Assembly (NCBI GenBank): GCA_030549175.1
Contig: JAUKUA010000002.1
Span: forward strand, 1,612,001 to 1,676,000
Reading direction: 5' to 3'
DNA length: 64,000 bases
From: Lasiosphaeris hirsuta
Lineage: Eukaryota > Ascomycota > Sordariomycetes > Sordariales > Lasiosphaeriaceae
This document shows positions 21,356-32,387 of the stretch, one piece after another; the stretch's first letter is position 1, and each line of letters starts with the position of its first letter. Below the pieces are notes generated by a model, which saw only the letters and a program-made list of their open reading frames with translations, had not been told where the DNA came from and made no database searches. The position numbers and the translations under genes were made by a program.

Positions 21356-22639
21356 TCACTCACGCTTCAGCCCCTGGGAAGCGAGCTGACTGTCCCTCTC
21401 CCATAGTATAACGGCGGCAGCAGCCTTAGGCCCACCAATAGCCGTCCAAAAGAGCACTTTGGGGGCATGCGCCGTGAGGCTCGCTGATGGACACGCGACG
21501 CGGAACAGATACAGCGACCAGACAAGAATTCCAACCCCGGCACAGTACATGTCCCATTGGAAAAAGAGGAGGGTCAGCTCGGCAAGGACGACGCCGGCGC
21601 TGGGCTCACCGGTGGTGGCAGCGATGGGAACGATGGGCGCGTTCCAGGGCCACCAGGGCACGATCGCTGCGAAAGTGACTTTGGAAAACACGCCAGACAA
21701 GAATTGTGGGACAGCCGAGGCGGGCGTCAACGCGACGGTGAGAAGAGACATTTGACTGACAGCGCAAAGGCCAATTGCGTATTTGTAGATGATTGCCGGT
21801 GGTCGTGGATGCGAGTCCTTGACAGAGCCATTGCCGGGTGAGCTGGAGACAAAGCCAATGATGGCTCTAAGAGTCGTGTGCAAGACGCCCTGTACAAGTG
21901 GATACACCTGCCACAAGGCATCCCAGGTATAGTGGTTTGCTGGGGACACGATAGAAGGAGACGGGAGCGACATCATGACGGCAGGGGCTGAGAAGCTGAG
22001 GGCGTGGGAAATTAGTATTAGGACTTGATCCAGCCGATCAACGGCAAAGCCGTCGTAGGTTGCTGATGAGTTGGGGCTAGCCACCGGCGAAGTGAAGAGA
22101 TGGGTGATGAGATACATGGGAATTGTTGCCGTATACGTGATGAGCTGCGCAACAATCCCCCAGATAGAAGTCCTGCGCAAGACGTTAAAAACACGCTGCA
22201 AGTTGCGATACATCTCAACAAGGTCCGCCTACCAGCTGACAACACGCCAATAGTTGCTCTTTCTTCGGCCCTCGAGGGCCACGAGGGACATGCCCGCGCT
22301 GTACTGTGCCATCAGGTACCAATACGATAGCGTTAAATGCCAGCCTGAGGTCTGCGGGCCATCGATGATGTAGGTGAAGAAGACAATGGTGCCGCGCAAC
22401 GGCCCGTCGATGGCTTCAATGCCCGTGAAGCTAGTGGGGTATGGCTCGGGGCCATAAGGGAAGGAGAGTTGGTCGATAGCGTTGGTGATAGAGTCGAAAA
22501 GCCCATTGCGGCTGCCAGTCACCAACGTTGCGTACGCGCCAAAGATGCCAGCCGCGAGGATGGCGAGAACGGTGACGGCCAAAGCCGCTAGTGATTGCCG
22601 ACCCATTGTAGTGTTTTCAGCAAGCGAAACCTTCTTCAT
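21356..22639 (-). CDS. Multi-pass integral membrane protein
   Basis: Two exons, complement(22233..22639, 21356..22172), give 407 residues. The intron (22173-22232) is exactly 60 nt, begins GTAGG and ends GCGCAG. Being a multiple of three, it leaves the frame unchanged but contains an in-frame TAG, so retention would truncate the protein. Splicing joins RVVSW to TSIWGIVAQ. I count about seven or eight hydrophobic segments, starting with LAALAVTVLAILAAGIFGAY after a short cytoplasmic start. The ATG at 22639 is the first in frame. The pattern (long lumenal loop with FPYGPEPYPTSFTGI, then VVSW before helix 3) resembles uncharacterised fungal membrane proteins often found near secondary-metabolite genes. 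I cannot name an activity. Confidence 0.72.
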
Positions 22640-22774
22640 GGCCAAAGGGATGTCCCTGCCGCGTTGGAAAGCAGGTGTCAGCGGATATTTATTGGAGGTG
22701 AGACTGAGGAAGGAGCGGCTTCAACGCGAAACTTCCAGGCTGTGACCAGATTCTCCTACCCCTACCCGCCCCCT

Positions 22775-22793
22775 CCCCCCCCCCCCCCCCCCC
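22775..22793. repeat. Poly-C tract
   Basis: Run of 19 consecutive C just upstream of the minus-strand membrane-protein gene. It is a simple low-complexity tract and is prone to length error. Confidence 0.8.
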
Positions 22794-23205
22794 AAACCCC
22801 CAAAGCGCGCCATCCATTCTCAGTGAGGCTAGCCCCGTGCGGCTTAGTTGTTTTCGCCAAGACAACAGGGATTCAGGGATTGGTGCATCAGCCATTAATT
22901 AGTAGACGTCAATTCTGCAAAGAGGTCTCAAACAGAGTATCTTGGGTAAAAAGGGAAGGAATTCCCCTTTGCTTTTATTTTTCTTTTCGTTATCACATTA
23001 CACTCTCTTAAGTTCGTTTGATGGCTCGCAGCAAGTTCTTATGAACATTCTGTAAGATAAGCGGCCATGAAGTTATGTAGGGGAGGACAGGAATGGCAAG
23101 GCATTGTGACAGCCTAAGGGTTGCTCTTCTGTGCTCCTCCAAATGTCGAAAAAATGATCCAGCCCGACAAGTCGGGGCTACCAGCAAGAACCCCGCTGCG
23201 CGGAT

Positions 23206-23745
23206 TTACTCCGAGTCCGAGTCGTCGATTTCGGCCTCGTATCCGTCATCCTTGTCGCCCGTGGTCTCCTCGGAACCCACGATGATGCCATCTTTGCTGC
23301 CAGTGTGCTTCTCCTCGACAGCCTCGTCGATGTCATCTTTGCTGTCCCATCCGAGAGTGCTGTCCCATCCGAAAAAACCGCTGCCCCATCCGAAACCCAT
23401 GTCCGTGTCGTAGTCGGCCTCGTATCCAGTGTCATTTTCAATGTCATCTTCGCTGTCGCCTGTGCAGCAGCAGGGGCAGAAAAAGTCCTCGTCAGACCTC
23501 TGGTCCATATCCATGTTGCCACCTGCCTTGATGAGAGCTAGCGCGGCCAACTCCTCCTCGTCCAAGAGCTCGTTCTCGAGAGTACACCGCTCGCACTCGT
23601 CGGCGGAGACGAATCGCTTGGTCGTCTGGCGTCGCTTTTGGCGGCAGCAGGTCTCGATTTTGCAGCCCTTCCACTTGACTGGCTCGCTGGCAACAAAGGC
23701 ACGGCAGCGCCGGCAGATTTGCTTCTCCAGCTCGTAGCTGCACAT
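23206..23745 (-). CDS. Small Cys-rich acidic protein
   Basis: 179 residues starting at a clear ATG (23745). The N-terminal third has paired cysteines (CRRC, CC, CERC) suited to binding zinc and basic residues between them. The rest is strongly acidic with Trp/Gly-containing repeats (GWGS, GWDS) and a second CPCCC cluster. Upstream, a leader intron is likely: GTAAGC at about 23838 and CTAAC followed by AG at about 23784-23790. A TATTTAAA-like element lies near 23963-23971 on the same strand. Function unknown. The acidic, disordered C-part and Cys clusters suggest a small protein-binding or nucleic-acid-associated factor. Confidence 0.65.
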   Translation of the reverse strand: MCSYELEKQICRRCRAFVASEPVKWKGCKIETCCRQKRRQTTKRFVSADECERCTLENELLDEEELAALALIKAGGNMDMDQRSDEDFFCPCCCTGDSEDDIENDTGYEADYDTDMGFGWGSGFFGWDSTLGWDSKDDIDEAVEEKHTGSKDGIIVGSEETTGDKDDGYEAEIDDSDSE

Positions 23746-24610
23746 CTCGGCTGTTTTTCGACGTGGCGTTGGTGCTTGCGCTCTTGGCTCTGTTAGTGAT
23801 GAGCAAGTAAAGACAAGTTCTTCTCAAGTTGGCTTACCAAGTTGCTTTTCTTGCTAGATGTGGTGGGAAGATGGGTATTTTGGTTGGGAGGTGGCCGATT
23901 ACTGAAGCCAGGTAATGGTGCCGGGGAAGGAAGTTGGAGGGAATTTGCAGTTTCCTACGAAGTTTTAAATAACGGCAGTAGTTGCCACCGGGAACAAACT
24001 TGGCCGGGAAATGCCTATTTCATTCCATCCGGACGGTGACTCTATTCACTGAACAGTTTAGCGTGATCTGATTAATCACTTGGAAAACTTCATCTGTTGT
24101 CAACAGCTGCAGCGGCGGCTGCTTCAATGTTGACTGTGGGTACCTGGCCAACTTCTTTCAGCTCGTCTCGATAGGTGACTGCAATTCCTAGACCACCCAA
24201 GTTTGCGTCCATTTATCATCCGAGGGGACCCGCTCCCCGCTTCGTGGTAATTTTCCCCTCGTTCTGCGAGAATGCCTTCACATTCACACAATAGGTCAAT
24301 ATGCCAACCAAAGCAGCCTCCCCAGCCCTAGCTTTGTTGCTCGCGGGTCAGAAAAAAGGGCCATTGTTCAGGTGCCGACCGCTGAGTTTCACCTTTGGCT
24401 CATTGTTCATTCACTTGGACGAGTATACGCCCTTTCTACACTAACACTATTACTCATATTTTTGAGGATATGATCAGAAGAGCCGTGAATACTTTCTCGC
24501 CCCAGCCGAGGTATTAAATACCAAGGTATCTTTTGTTTTTCTTCTCTCAGCTACGCTGGGGTACCAAGTCTGATTTTACCACTTTTCCGGGCCCACTCTC
24601 AACATCCGTA

Positions 24611-25921
24611 ATGTCACTATTCATCGAGAGGCTCTTCATCGAAGACCTCGTCTGCTCCGTAGCAGGACAGGTCAAGACTCGTGCCTGGGACAATGGCCAG
24701 GCAATCTCCGACGAGGATCAGATACGGACATATCTCAACATCATCACCGCTGCCCCCGCTGCGATACCAACGAACGCTGAAGCAAGCGGCAGAGAGCAAG
24801 CGACTAACAGGGCGAGAACCAGGTCCCTGTCCGTCGTCATGGCGAGCTACCCGGAAGTCTACGAAATCTCGCAGCATAGTCTGCACTACGACATGAGGGG
24901 AAAGATTGGCACCCCCTGCGACAGCTCCCACAAAAGGTCGGGCTCCAAAGAACAACAAACGAGGATTGTTAGTTTCGAGTGCCATGTCTGTGGAGAAACC
25001 TGCCAAAACAAGCTCAACCTCATCACCGCCGCCGAATATGCTCCGCTCCAAGCTTCGGCGTGCCTGTTCGGCCTGGACAAAATTGTCCAGGGCTGGATCG
25101 CCGCAGCCAAAATCGAGTGGTATGAGCCTATAGGCATCGGCGGCCTGGGACACGAGGTCTCTCGCCGCCAGGAGGTCGGCATCTTCATCGCGGCCGGGTT
25201 TGAGCTGTGGCGCATCAGCAAGATGAACAAGGACTTCACCATGGACGAGCTGCAGGACCTGGTGAGGGGAAGCTCGGCTTCGCTGCCTGCCCTCCACGAA
25301 GCCGCCTATAATTTCCTAGTCAACACCCTCTGGCCTCTGCAGGAATACCGCCAGACCTGTGCTCCCCCGGACGATCAAGATGGGTGGACAGATGAAGGCG
25401 TCGCTCGGCTAAGGGAAGCGCTCGACTTCAATTCCAAGCTCAGGGTAGCGCTCGACATCTTCGCAGAGCAGTTGGGACCAGTGGAGCGGGCGCTGACGAG
25501 ACTGCGTGACAAAACAACCGCGATTCACGATCTCCTGGTCGCGTACATTAACTCCACTTCTGCCAGAGCCGAGTCGATGGGAGAAGATCTCCGGCAGATC
25601 ACCATCTTTTGTCCTGGCATGGTGAGTAGGCTTCAGTCGATTTGCGAAGCTGCCGGTCTTAGCTTGCTGGCCGCAAGGGACAGCGTTGTTGTCGACGCCG
25701 AGTACGCACAACTAGGATTCCCACAGCTGGCCGCCTCAGATTTCCTGGCCTCCGGGCGGTTTGATGACTTCGTCAAACAGGTCGAGGCCATGCACGCCAA
25801 GACTGAGAGGATGCGTGTATTCTACGACGATGAGTGGTACCGGGTCAACGCCAGGCTATCCAGAGCGAACGATTGGGCGAATTTCAGCGCCGCGGTCGAT
25901 GCAGAGAGTGAAAGACGTTAG
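24611..25921 (+). CDS. Hypothetical protein
   Basis: 436 residues from the ATG at 24611. Residues about 115-150 contain CHVCGETCQNK, a possible zinc site, and the C-terminal 200 residues are helical and probably coiled coil (LRVALDIFAEQLGPVERALTRLRDK). I recognise no family. The frame is open 26 codons upstream, but that part lacks an ATG and ends in a TTTCTTCTCTCAG stretch that could be a 3' splice site, so a 5' exon is possible. A TAAATA element lies near 24516. Confidence 0.62.
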   Translation: MSLFIERLFIEDLVCSVAGQVKTRAWDNGQAISDEDQIRTYLNIITAAPAAIPTNAEASGREQATNRARTRSLSVVMASYPEVYEISQHSLHYDMRGKIGTPCDSSHKRSGSKEQQTRIVSFECHVCGETCQNKLNLITAAEYAPLQASACLFGLDKIVQGWIAAAKIEWYEPIGIGGLGHEVSRRQEVGIFIAAGFELWRISKMNKDFTMDELQDLVRGSSASLPALHEAAYNFLVNTLWPLQEYRQTCAPPDDQDGWTDEGVARLREALDFNSKLRVALDIFAEQLGPVERALTRLRDKTTAIHDLLVAYINSTSARAESMGEDLRQITIFCPGMVSRLQSICEAAGLSLLAARDSVVVDAEYAQLGFPQLAASDFLASGRFDDFVKQVEAMHAKTERMRVFYDDEWYRVNARLSRANDWANFSAAVDAESERR

Positions 25922-26860
25922 ACTAGGTAAGTCTGCGAGGAAACAGCCGAGTCATTAATAAGGAAGGGGTTGGACTCGGGAGACGAGGGAAAGCTAGTGG
26001 TAAGCCACTGTGGGTGCCATGGGATACGGACAGTAGGCGCCACAGAAGGATAGCTTCGTGAAACAGATTTCACATGTAGAAATTCTAATCCTTGAATCCC
26101 AAACCTAGTATCACCACGGTAACGGCATCACTAGCACGTCAATTCGGTTAGGATAGGCCGGAGAGGGCATCATGATAGGGTAACGTAGTGATATACAAGA
26201 TGGTTTGCAGAGCGGATGAGGTTGAGTCTAGCAACATGGTCGGATAATGGTCGGAGACGGGATCGGATGTCAGTGACAAGTTGTTTTGTTGCGATGAAAT
26301 GGTGCACGGGTATAACAGTTGGATCAATCTTTCTGAAGGCCAGTGGGCGGATGGGTGGGTGAGCTCTTGTTTGGTTATTGTTGCAGAAAGAAAGAAACTG
26401 CACCAGAAACGGGGGCTGCATTTCAGATGGGATGCCTTTCAGATAGGCAGACCCGAGCAAATTGTTGAGTTTCGTCCGTAAGGAAGGGGCGAGTGCTATT
26501 GCCGGCATTGTCTTGTTGAGAACCCACACACAGTGGGTCAATGGGCGGGCAAGAAACCAACTGGCATAGATACCCAGCTAAAATGAAGACGCTCGCTCGC
26601 TAATAAATTAATAAAGCTGGATCAAGAAATGCACATCACGCCTTGCCAATGTCCAATTTGTAGCTCTGCCTCCGAGCCCTTTTCCGTTGTAATATCCAAA
26701 ATGTCTCGCCCAAAAGGTATCAGCTATCAAGCACCATATCGCACCCCACCAATGATTTCCAAGATTCCCAACGCCATGCAATGTCCAAAAGGCAATAGAC
26801 AAATGAAACACATGCTGACGAGCCGGGAGTATTCTGCCCCCTTTCCTCGGCTCATACAGA
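25922..26860. other. Intergenic between convergent genes
   Basis: 3' flanks of the plus-strand gene ending at 25921 and the minus-strand NRPS-like gene ending at 26861. No gene seen. Confidence 0.4.
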
Positions 26861-29800
26861 TCAAGATCCAATGACAGGCGACATGCCAGTTTTCCCCAGC
26901 ACATTGTTCCTCTCCTTAACTCCCACAACACTCCACGAAGGCATCTCAGGTTTGAACCCCGGACTCAGCATCGGCGGGCTCACTGTCCTCGCGATAGCCC
27001 CCGGTGCGGGGACAGCACTGTCCCAAAACCGCCCGCTGCTCCTCGGGCTACCCGTCGCGCTCAGCGGACTGACAAGATCCTCTTCCTCGCCGCGAATGTC
27101 GGGAGTAGTCGGCAGCCGCAACGGCAACGACCCTAAATGATCAGCGCCATCCTCGGCGCTGTGGTTGCTGCTTGCGCTGCTGCCATCTGTCATGCTCTCG
27201 GCTGAGCTCGAGCTTGTGTCGCGGGCCATCAGCGTTACAGCACCCAACACCTCAGGGCTCTCCTCTGTGATCGCGTCAAATCTTGGCAGGTTGGGAAGCT
27301 GCGGCGCATCACGGCTGGGTGGTTTAGGGATGCTAGTTGCAGCATCGGCACTAGCTAGCGAGCTGGTGGCTGCGTCTGGTAGTTTGGGTGACGAGAATGG
27401 TGACATGACATGGTGGACCATATTCGAGGTGATGCCCCGTCCTGCCGGGATTGCCGGGATTGCCGGCACACTTGGTGGCAGTGTCGGCGTGTTTAGTTTG
27501 CTGGCGGGTGGCGAGCCAGATCGCGTCACGGTGCTGGCAAATCGACGAATGCGGCTACCAAACGCAGACGTGGAGGCCGAGACGTTAATCGTCGGCTTCT
27601 TGCGCAAGCTTGGCGCGTCGAATTTTGCTTCTGCGTCCTTATCCGTTGCCTCCTTTTCTTTCTCCTTCTCTTTCAACTTCGGAGCCTCCTTCGGAACGAG
27701 AGATTTGATCTTGGTTGCGATAAGTTCGAACTGCCTCAGCATTGTCGGGTTCTCGAGCACCTCCTCCATGCTGACCTTCAATCCCGTCGCGTCGAGCACT
27801 CCAAGGTTGAGCGTGGGGAGCTCCCGGTTCAGCTGGGCTGTCAGCTGAGCAGCGGGGATGAGACTTCCCCAAAGATCAAAGAAGGCAGCATTGTGGACCT
27901 GGCCATCGGGGACGCCCAATGCCCTAGGGTTGATTACTGCCGTCCAGGCATTTGAGATCAGGGTTTGAATGGCCCGAGTATCCTCCGGGCTAAGCGCCTT
28001 GACGGCCTCGATATCACGGGAGCTCGTGGTTGGTGTTGTAAGAGAGGCGCTCGGAGCGAGCGGCACTCTCTTTTGCATGTTCCGGTATTGGTACCCGCAA
28101 GGTATCACGGGCTGCATGATGCTAACGCTAGTGAGGAGGCTCACAGTCGCACAGAGCATGCGGAGTGCGTGTTCAGAGAAGGCGTCGGGTACGCGATCCG
28201 CGCAGAACGTTATCGAGAGTTCGATGTTGCCCGGTCCACGCACAATCGACTTGACCAGCAGATCAGGGACATCTTGCGCCTTGGATTCCATGACGGTAAA
28301 CTTGCAGGCAGCTGAGCCGAGATGGAATGACTTGGGCTCGAACGGGTTGATGGCTGTGTCTTCGTATTGGTGCTGCACGACCGTGCTGAGACGCGACCAG
28401 TAGGGCCAAGGCGTGCATTTCTCCACGATGGCGAGGGTTCCGAGATTCTCGTAGGGGATGCCGGCAAGGCGCTGCGCATGAATGTACTGCAGGAGACCCA
28501 GTGGAGTAAGAGGATTCTCGGGAAACTGGACGCGCACGGGAATCGTGTTGATGGTTGGGCCCATCACCCCCGCGATCGATTGGCCCTCGGACAGGCTGAT
28601 ATGTCGGCCATCAATAAGCTCGCCAAAGACGACATCGGATGAGGCGGACAAGCTCGCAAGTACCATGGCCCAGGCACCCTTGAGAACAGTCTCGAAAGAA
28701 ATACCAAGACTGGAGAGCGAGCCGATTGGCATGAGGTGTCGAGTCGTCTTCATGTTCGTCGTAACATGGTAGGGATGGATATGACCTACGACCTGGGTGA
28801 TTGTCGATCCCTCTAGCAGCGTTCTCCAGTAGCCTTCCGCGCCTTGTGAGTTCGCCAGGTGTGCGCACCGCACAAAGTCGCAGAATGTTGGCCGACGGGG
28901 CGGGTTGTCGATGGTATCGTACAGCTTCTTTAGGTCCTTGACGAGGAGTGCGATCGAGAGGTCGTCGTACTGGGCGCGGGAGAGCCTTACGATGAGAGTC
29001 GATTGCTTGCCGGCATCAAGAAACATAAACTTTGTCATAGGCGCACAGAATGCGATTGGCGATGCCTGGTCCTTCCGAATGACCTTCTCCGACATGTTGG
29101 AAAGTCGCCACGTTGCACAAAAATGCCGCTTGAACTCGATATTGGCCGACTTGATGACGGCTTGGTAAACGCGACGATTGTAAGGCACAAAGGCAGTGCG
29201 CATTATGGGGTGGATTGTGGCGAGGGTCATGCACGCATCTTCCAGCTTCTTGGAGTCGATCGAGCCTGTAAGGTTAAAGACCAGATAGTTGATGTTTGAG
29301 CGACCTCGAAGCATGCCAGTCTCAATGAACCTGATTTGAACAGCAGTTGCTTCTGCGGCATCCCTGATCGCGGACGCCTCAATTCCAATCTTGGGAGCAA
29401 TGACCTTTTGGATGAACGAGTCCTTGATCGTATTCGGTGTTGTGTTCATCGGCGGAGGGGAAAGGGGAGCTGCCACCGATGGTGTCGGGGTAGGCTCTTC
29501 GACAGCTTGCGGGTAGTCGGTCAAGACCATTGCTCTGCAGAGTTCGGTCAGTGTAGCGTTTTGTAGAATATCGCTGATGGGCACAGAGAACCCTTCGTGA
29601 CGGCAGGCTGTAACGAGCTCCGCAGCCACAACCTCGTCGCCGCCAACACCAAAGAACGTGTCCAGCGCCCCGATCCTGGCATCTTCAACCGCAAGCACCT
29701 TCGCCCATATCGATCGCATGCGCTGTTCGCTCTGGGTCAAAGGTAGCGGCTTGAGGTGTTGGAGCTTATTTTCCTTCGACCTCGGCGCGGTCGAGATCGC

Positions 29801-32353
29801 CAAGAGCTGCTCTTTCGATAATCCGTGCAGTAGTTTTCCCAGGCGCCGCCTGTTGCCCTTCAGGGACGTTGTGACGGGGAGGTGCTTGACTGGGATGAAA
29901 ATCGGTGGGATCATGGATGGATCGACAATGTGTTTCAAGCCAGCCTGTACAAGCTGCTTGGCCATTGTGATTTGCTCCCTGGTAGACGGGCTCAGCGACA
30001 TGAGATTTTCTTCCCCGCGGAATAGGCTGTCACCAAGTTCGACAAAGGCGACGAGGACCGACTCGCTCTTAGTCCCGCGGAAGTTTATTGTGTCCACAAC
30101 AACATCAAGCCCTTGGCCAAGGCATCGCCGGAGATGCTGCTCAATCTCTGTGACGTTAGTAGCTTTGCTCTCGGACTCCGTGTCCTCCAGTTTGCTAGAG
30201 ATGAACTCCATCAACCCGCCCTCGGTGTATCGGGCACGATGCCCGGTTTTGAGATAGCGATTCTTGCTTCCCACGTTGACGCCCAAAGGCGACATTGGGG
30301 TGATCATTGACTCCCGATTGGGGTAGGAACAACCCAGTGTTGGGCCTTCAATGACAAGCTCGCCAACTGCCCCGATCGGCACGAGCTTTTTGTGATCCTC
30401 CGGGTTTACAATCAAGAGGCGTCCGGAAAAAGGCCGGCCGATACTCTTCAGATGGCGTGTGCCAAGTGCTTCGAGGAAGGATATACCGAGCGGACAAACA
30501 TCTTGTGGCCCGTAGGCGAGGATAACGTTGGCTTTTCCATGCCATGCGTTGTAGGTATCTTCGTCAAGGCTTCGGGTGCGGAAGCAAACGACCTTGAGGG
30601 AAGGGAGCTTGGCGGTATCTACCTTCCGAGACAGCAGCGGAGTCATATATGTCCAATTGACTTGCATACGGTTCACGGCGGAGGGAAAGTCCCGGAGGCG
30701 CTCTGTTGCTGAGGGAACACAGACGCAACCACCGTAGACAAGCGTGGTGAATATCTCGGTGATGCAGATGTCGACGTTGAACGACGACAATTGCATGACA
30801 CGGCTCAACGGCGTGATCTTGACCGCGGGTCCTTGCCCAAGGAGCGCTGTAGAAAGCGCAGCGTGGCTGAAGGACACACCGCGAGCTTCGCTTGATGATG
30901 TCGGCACAAACATGATGCAGGCGGGGTCAGCTGGCGAAGCCATCGATGTCAACGGCCCCAGACCTTTGGGAATCCGGTTCATCAAATCGTCATTAAGGGT
31001 GACCACCTTGTCAAACAGGTTACCTAACACCGAGGTAGCATGCTCAGACGCAATCACAACCCTGGAGTTGAGGCGTTCAAAGATCGGCTGGATCATGCCA
31101 AGCTCAAGCGCATCAACGGGAGCGAAGGCCGCACCGGACCTAAAATGTCAGCGACGATACAAGCTAGTCACGGAGGGAGTAGCTTGCTTACTTGAGAACG
31201 GCAAGCATGGCAACAGGCGCGAACCTGCACTTGTCCATGACCACTGGGACTACGGAGTGGGGTCCGACGCCCTCGTCGACAAGATGGTGCGCGAGCTTGG
31301 TTGCCTCCTCTTCGAGTTGCTCATATGTGAAGGCACCATCCCAAGAACAGACGGCTTGGGCATTTGGCTGAATGGTAGCTTGCTTGGTGACAAGCTCATG
31401 GACCACGCACATGGCCTGGATACCTGTGCTCTGCCTTGACTCGGCGTCCCACGCGAGGATCTGGGCATAATCCCGGTCGCTGAAAAGATCAACCAGGCCG
31501 ACGGAAGTGTTTGGTGTTGCCAAAATAGCACGGATGGCTTTGCCAAATGTGCTCGCCACGTTGAGGGCTTGCTCTGGAGCCATGACGCGCTGGCCAATAT
31601 CAACCATTAGTTTGCCGCTGGAGAACCGAGTGTTGATGACAACATCGACGTCAAAAGTTTGCTGCAGTGAGACAGGCTTCAGCTCGAAACTTGTCCTGGT
31701 CGTGAACTTGCTGTTCAAGCCCCCAGGCTCCTCGGTAAAAGTCAAGCAGGAGTTGAAAAGCTGTTCGCCACCCTTCATGCCCATTGCATGCTGAAGCTCG
31801 GCCATGGTGAAGTGTTGGTGCGGGAGGCTAGCGGCCATTTGCTTCTCAACTGCTTGCAACATCAGGCTCAACGGGTTATATGGTGTCAAGTCGTATTTGC
31901 AAGCCACGGTGTTCGAAAAGGATCCCACGGCATACCGCATCCCCTCGAGTGAGTCGTTCCGCCCATTCGTCTGATAGCCGAAACACACCTTGTTAGAGCC
32001 CGTGAAGCACCTAAGGATGAGGCCCCATGCGAGACGCAGCACGGCATCCACTGTGGTCCTGTGAGTTCTGGTAAATGCGGACAGCTCGTAAGATGTAATC
32101 TCCAAGTCAAGGCAGGCATTCACGAATCGCTGTTCTTCTGACGCAACGCTCAGCAGAGGGAAGTGACACGGCGGGGTGCCAGTCAGCATGTCACGCCAAA
32201 ACCCGAGGCCCTCTTCTAGACGGACGCCTTTGAGATATTGTAGGTATTGAGGATATGAGAATGGTGTGAGGTCGGCAATGGCTCTCTCGGTGGCGTAGGC
32301 CCGTCTAAGGTCGTGGAGGAGTATGTGAATGCTGCTAGACTGCGGATTGGTCA

Positions 32354-32387
<34 letters not shown>

